Shown here: positions 7,180 to 9,559 of the stretch, one piece after another | Numbering within the stretch: position 1 is the stretch's first letter | Layout of the letters: every line of letters begins with the position of its first letter | NCBI GenBank assembly: GCA_904420255.1 | Contig: CAJFUT010000166.1 | Coordinates: 1-9,559 of the forward strand | Length of the DNA stretch: 9,559 bases | Direction of reading: 5' to 3' | Source of the DNA: an uncultured Angelakisella sp. | GTDB lineage: Bacteria > Bacillota > Clostridia > Oscillospirales > Ruminococcaceae | Translations under genes and position numbers: made by a program | Notes under the pieces: model-generated | Told to the model about the DNA's origin: nothing | Seen by the model: the letters and a program-made list of their open reading frames with translations, nothing else | Database searches by the model: none

Positions 7180-7854
7180 ATGCGGCTTTTGGTTGCCGAG
7201 GATGAGGAGGAGCTGCTGGAGGTGACGGTAAAGCGCCTCAAGGCCGAGGGCTACGGGGTGGACGGCTGCTCCGACGGGGAGGACGCCGCCTATTATCTGG
7301 AAAGCGCCGACTACGACCTGGCGGTGCTGGACATCATGATGCCCAAAAAGAGCGGCATCCAGGTGCTGCGGGAGCTGCGGGCCCGGGGGGACGCCACCCC
7401 GGTGCTGCTCCTCACCGCCCTGGACGCGGTGAGCGACCGGGTGGCGGGGCTGGACGCCGGCGCGGACGATTACCTCACCAAGCCCTTTGCCTTTGACGAG
7501 CTGCTGGCCCGGGTGCGGGTGCTGCTGCGGCGCCACTCCTCCGAGAAGAGCGACCAGCTCACCCTGGGGGACCTGACCCTCACCCTTTCCACCCGCTCGG
7601 CGCGCCGGGGCGGGCGGGACATCTCCCTCTCCGCCAAGGAATTCGCCCTGCTGGAATACATGATGCGCAACCAGGGGGCGGTGCTGACCCGGGAGCAGCT
7701 GGAAAACCACGTCTGGGACTACGGCTTTGAGGGCGGGAGCAACATTGTGGACGTCTATGTGCGCTACCTGCGGCGGAAGATCGACGAGCCCTTTGAAAAG
7801 AAGCTGATCCACACCGTCCGGGGTATGGGCTACGCCCTCCGGGAGGAGCCATGA
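7180..7854 (+). CDS. OmpR/PhoB-family response regulator
   Basis: A 224-residue DNA-binding response regulator. The receiver domain (1-120) has the acidic pair Glu7-Asp8, the phosphorylation site Asp51 in VLDIMMP, Thr79 in LLTALD and Lys101 in the TKPF motif. A winged-helix effector domain fills about 127-221, with SAKEFALLEYM, the recognition helix region SNIVDVYVRYLRRKID and the C-terminal hairpin IHTVRGMGYALREEP. The ATG at 7180 has AAGGGGG (7165-7171) 8 bases upstream. Its stop overlaps the start of the histidine kinase gene by four bases (ATGA), so the two are co-translated. The direct-repeat sites upstream fit tandem binding by a dimer of this family and predict control of its own gene and of the divergent lipoprotein gene. 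The signal sensed cannot be named from sequence. Confidence 0.95.
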   Translation: MRLLVAEDEEELLEVTVKRLKAEGYGVDGCSDGEDAAYYLESADYDLAVLDIMMPKKSGIQVLRELRARGDATPVLLLTALDAVSDRVAGLDAGADDYLTKPFAFDELLARVRVLLRRHSSEKSDQLTLGDLTLTLSTRSARRGGRDISLSAKEFALLEYMMRNQGAVLTREQLENHVWDYGFEGGSNIVDVYVRYLRRKIDEPFEKKLIHTVRGMGYALREEP

Positions 7855-9194
7855 GGCGGCTGTCCATCAAGGCCCGGGTCACCCTCTGGTACACCGGGCT
7901 GCTCCTCCTGCTGCTGGTGCTGGGGACGGCCTACCTCCTGGCCTTCTCCGACCAGATCACCAGCCGCCAGCTCCGGGATTCCCTCCAGGAAAGCGTTTCC
8001 GAGGCGGTGAAAAACGCCCAGTTCGACCACGGGGAGCTGGAGGACGAGGACATCGATTTTTACCGGAACGGGGTGTCGGTTTTCCTTTATGACACCTCGG
8101 GCCGGCTCCTGGCCCCCCGGGTGAACCAGGGCATCCAGGTCAACGCCGTCCTGGAGGACCAGCAGGTCAAGACGGTGGAGGGGGCCAGCGGCCGGTGGAT
8201 GGTCTACGACCTTTACGCCGAGCAGGACGGCACCGGCTTCTGGGTCCGGGGGATGGTTTCCCTCTCCGGCACCCAGGGGGTTATCCGGCGGATGCTCCTC
8301 CTGGCCCTCATCGGGGTGCCGGGCTTCGCCCTCATCGCCGCCCTGGGGGGGTGGCGGATCACCCGGCGGGCTTTCCTCCCGGTGGCGGCCATGGCGGAAA
8401 CCGCCGGCTCCATCACCACGGGGAACGACCTTTCCCTCCGGGTGCCGGACGACGGCTCGGGGGACGAGCTTTCCCGGCTGGGGCGGACCATCAACTCCAT
8501 GCTGGAGCGGCTGGAGGATTCCTTCCGGCGGGAGCGGCAGTTTTCCTCCGACGCCTCCCATGAGCTGCGCACCCCCACCTCGGTAATCATCTCCCAGGCG
8601 GAATACGCCCTCAGCCCCGGCACCTCCCCCGAGGAGAGGGAGAAGGCCCTGGGCTCCATCCTGCGCCAGGCCCGGCGGATGTCGGTGATGCTGGGGCAGC
8701 TCCTGATGCTGGCCCGGGCGGAGAACGGGAAATTCCGCCCCGACCGGGAGCGGATCTGCTTCAGCGAGCTTTGCGAGATGGTGGCCCTGGAGCTGGAGGA
8801 CTCGATGGAAAAGCGGGAGCTGGCCCTGACCATGGAGCTGGAGCCGGAAATCTATGTCCAGGGGGACGAAACCCTCCTGATGCGGATGGTCACCAACCTC
8901 CTCCAGAACGCCGCCGCCTACAACCGCCCGGGCGGCCGGGTGGCCCTGCGGCTCCGGCGGGAGGGGGAGGGCTGCCTCCTGGAGGTGGAGGACACCGGCG
9001 TAGGCATCGCCCCGGAGGACCTGGAGCGGATCTGGGACCGCTTTTACCGGGCAGACCCCTCCCGGAGCGGGGAGGGAACCGGCCTGGGCCTGCCTATGGT
9101 GAAGTGGATCGTCCAGCTCCACGGCGGCAGGGTGGAGGTCCGGAGCGCCCCCGGGGAGGGCAGCGTTTTCCAGGTCCGCCTCCCGGCGGGCTAG
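7851..9194 (+). CDS. Sensor histidine kinase (HAMP, HisKA, HATPase), partner of the OmpR-family regulator
   Basis: A 447-residue membrane sensor kinase that should phosphorylate Asp51 of the regulator encoded just upstream. A membrane segment at about 11-31 and a second at about 148-168 enclose an extracytoplasmic domain of about 115 residues (33-147) with no recognised fold. A HAMP linker follows (about 169-222). The H-box SSDASHELRTP carries His237, with Glu238 and Thr241 placed for kinase and phosphatase activity. The ATPase domain has Asn349 and Asn353 (NLLQNAAAYN), the G1 box DTGVGI from Asp381, the F-box region WDRFYRAD and the G2 box GTGLGL from Gly409. All key residues are present. 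The start overlaps the regulator stop (ATGA), with GGGAGG close upstream. The size and layout match ordinary envelope-stress or antibiotic-response kinases of Firmicutes, but I cannot assign a named system. Confidence 0.95.
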   Translation: MRRLSIKARVTLWYTGLLLLLLVLGTAYLLAFSDQITSRQLRDSLQESVSEAVKNAQFDHGELEDEDIDFYRNGVSVFLYDTSGRLLAPRVNQGIQVNAVLEDQQVKTVEGASGRWMVYDLYAEQDGTGFWVRGMVSLSGTQGVIRRMLLLALIGVPGFALIAALGGWRITRRAFLPVAAMAETAGSITTGNDLSLRVPDDGSGDELSRLGRTINSMLERLEDSFRRERQFSSDASHELRTPTSVIISQAEYALSPGTSPEEREKALGSILRQARRMSVMLGQLLMLARAENGKFRPDRERICFSELCEMVALELEDSMEKRELALTMELEPEIYVQGDETLLMRMVTNLLQNAAAYNRPGGRVALRLRREGEGCLLEVEDTGVGIAPEDLERIWDRFYRADPSRSGEGTGLGLPMVKWIVQLHGGRVEVRSAPGEGSVFQVRLPAG

Positions 9195-9559
9195 GGCCCG
9201 CGGCCATGTCCGTGAGAGAAGTGCCTACATGGCGGTAAGTGGTGCCCCGCTCTCTGGCGGGCTTCGCCCGTACAGTTCGATTCTATCTCAGTTTGAAAAA
9301 GACAGTAAAATCCTGGAAGCCGAAGGCTGGAAGGATTTTCGTGCCAGCGGGGGCTGCCCCGCCCGCTCTTTGGGGGCCCGAAAGGGCCCCCACCCGGGCC
9401 GAGAACTTTCTGCGGAAAGTTCGCCCCTTCGGGGCGGGTCGGCCCTCATGGGGGGACCAGTCCCCCCATGTACCCCCCTGCCCTCCGGGGGGGATTTCAA
9501 TTTCCGCAGCCCGGAGGGCGAAGGAAATTGCGAGCCTGCGGGGGCCACCCCGCCCCAGC
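9195..9559. other. Gene-free tail packed with perfect hairpins
   Basis: No gene is seen in the last 365 bases. Hairpins follow each other closely: 9258-9270 (CGGGC-TTC-GCCCG), 9307-9339, 9371-9392 (9-bp stem with GAAA loop), 9403-9422 (GAACTTTC-TGCG-GAAAGTTC), 9422-9436 (6 bp), 9447-9470 (CATGGGGGGA-CCAG-TCCCCCCATG), 9473-9492 (C-run with G-run) and 9498-9530 (CAATTTCC with GGAAATTG). Several have stable tetraloops (GNRA, UNCG type). It may be a dispersed intergenic repeat, a structured RNA or a remnant of a non-autonomous mobile element. The open frame on the minus strand at 9288-9548 looks like a chance product of the GC-rich repeats. Confidence 0.55.
9307..9339 (+). terminator. Possible terminator of the two-component operon
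   Basis: AAAATCCT (9307-9314) pairs with AGGATTTT (9332-9339); a symmetrical GGA/GGA internal loop and a second helix AGCC-GAA-GGCT lie within. The downstream arm ends in four T residues. It begins 113 bases after the kinase stop. It could equally be part of the hairpin array around it. Confidence 0.4.

Noticed and set aside
7830..9122. Minus-strand open frame opposite the histidine kinase gene
   Set aside because: Pro/Gly/His-rich shadow; the plus strand has all kinase boxes in order.
9186..9201. Hairpin GCGGGC-TAGG-GCCCGC with the kinase stop codon in its loop
   Set aside because: Only 6 bp and without a T-run; too short to call a terminator in such GC-rich DNA.
9288..9548. 86-codon minus-strand open frame in the hairpin tail
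   Set aside because: No ribosome binding site, Pro/Arg/Ser-rich product and complete overlap with inverted repeats make it a chance frame.

Overview
The window looks like chromosomal DNA from a GC-rich member of the Clostridia, most likely a gut Oscillospiraceae/Flavonifractor-type organism. This is inferred from strong AGGAGG-type ribosome binding sites, short AT-rich promoter islands between very GC-rich genes, a clostridial-type FeoB sequence and compact rho-independent terminators. No rRNA, tRNA or CRISPR array was seen.

Left part (1-3400). The window opens inside ftsH (membrane AAA+ zinc protease; N-terminal membrane part lies outside), which ends in a Pro/Gln-rich tail and a strong hairpin. 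Facing it is a complete NAD-type isocitrate dehydrogenase gene with its own terminator and an AT-rich upstream region of about 290 bp.

Middle part (3400-6200). On the minus strand lies the 3' part of feoB (ferrous iron transporter), about 243 codons with its own terminator. Its 5' part is missing: the reading frame is cut at the conserved F-P-T-L-I segment by a large serine recombinase gene whose last codons and stop run into the feoB sequence. This is one end of an integrated element; the other end, with the feoB 5' part, is not in the window. A 67-codon gene of unknown function diverges from the recombinase. The ribosome binding sites of both divergent genes lie in the arms of strong hairpins.

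Right part (6200-9559). A lipoprotein gene with a duplicated coiled-coil unit is divergent from an OmpR-family response regulator/histidine kinase operon. The 286-bp space between them holds three copies of the same promoter design: a 7-4-7 direct repeat, 18 bp long with an 11-bp period, exactly 10 bp before a -10 hexamer. Two copies point to the lipoprotein and one to the regulator. This is PhoB/OmpR-type geometry and suggests that the response regulator controls itself and the lipoprotein. After the kinase gene comes about 365 bp without a gene, packed with perfect hairpins.

The most noteworthy items are the three-site regulatory region and the feoB interruption. No wholly new multi-gene system can be claimed from this window alone.
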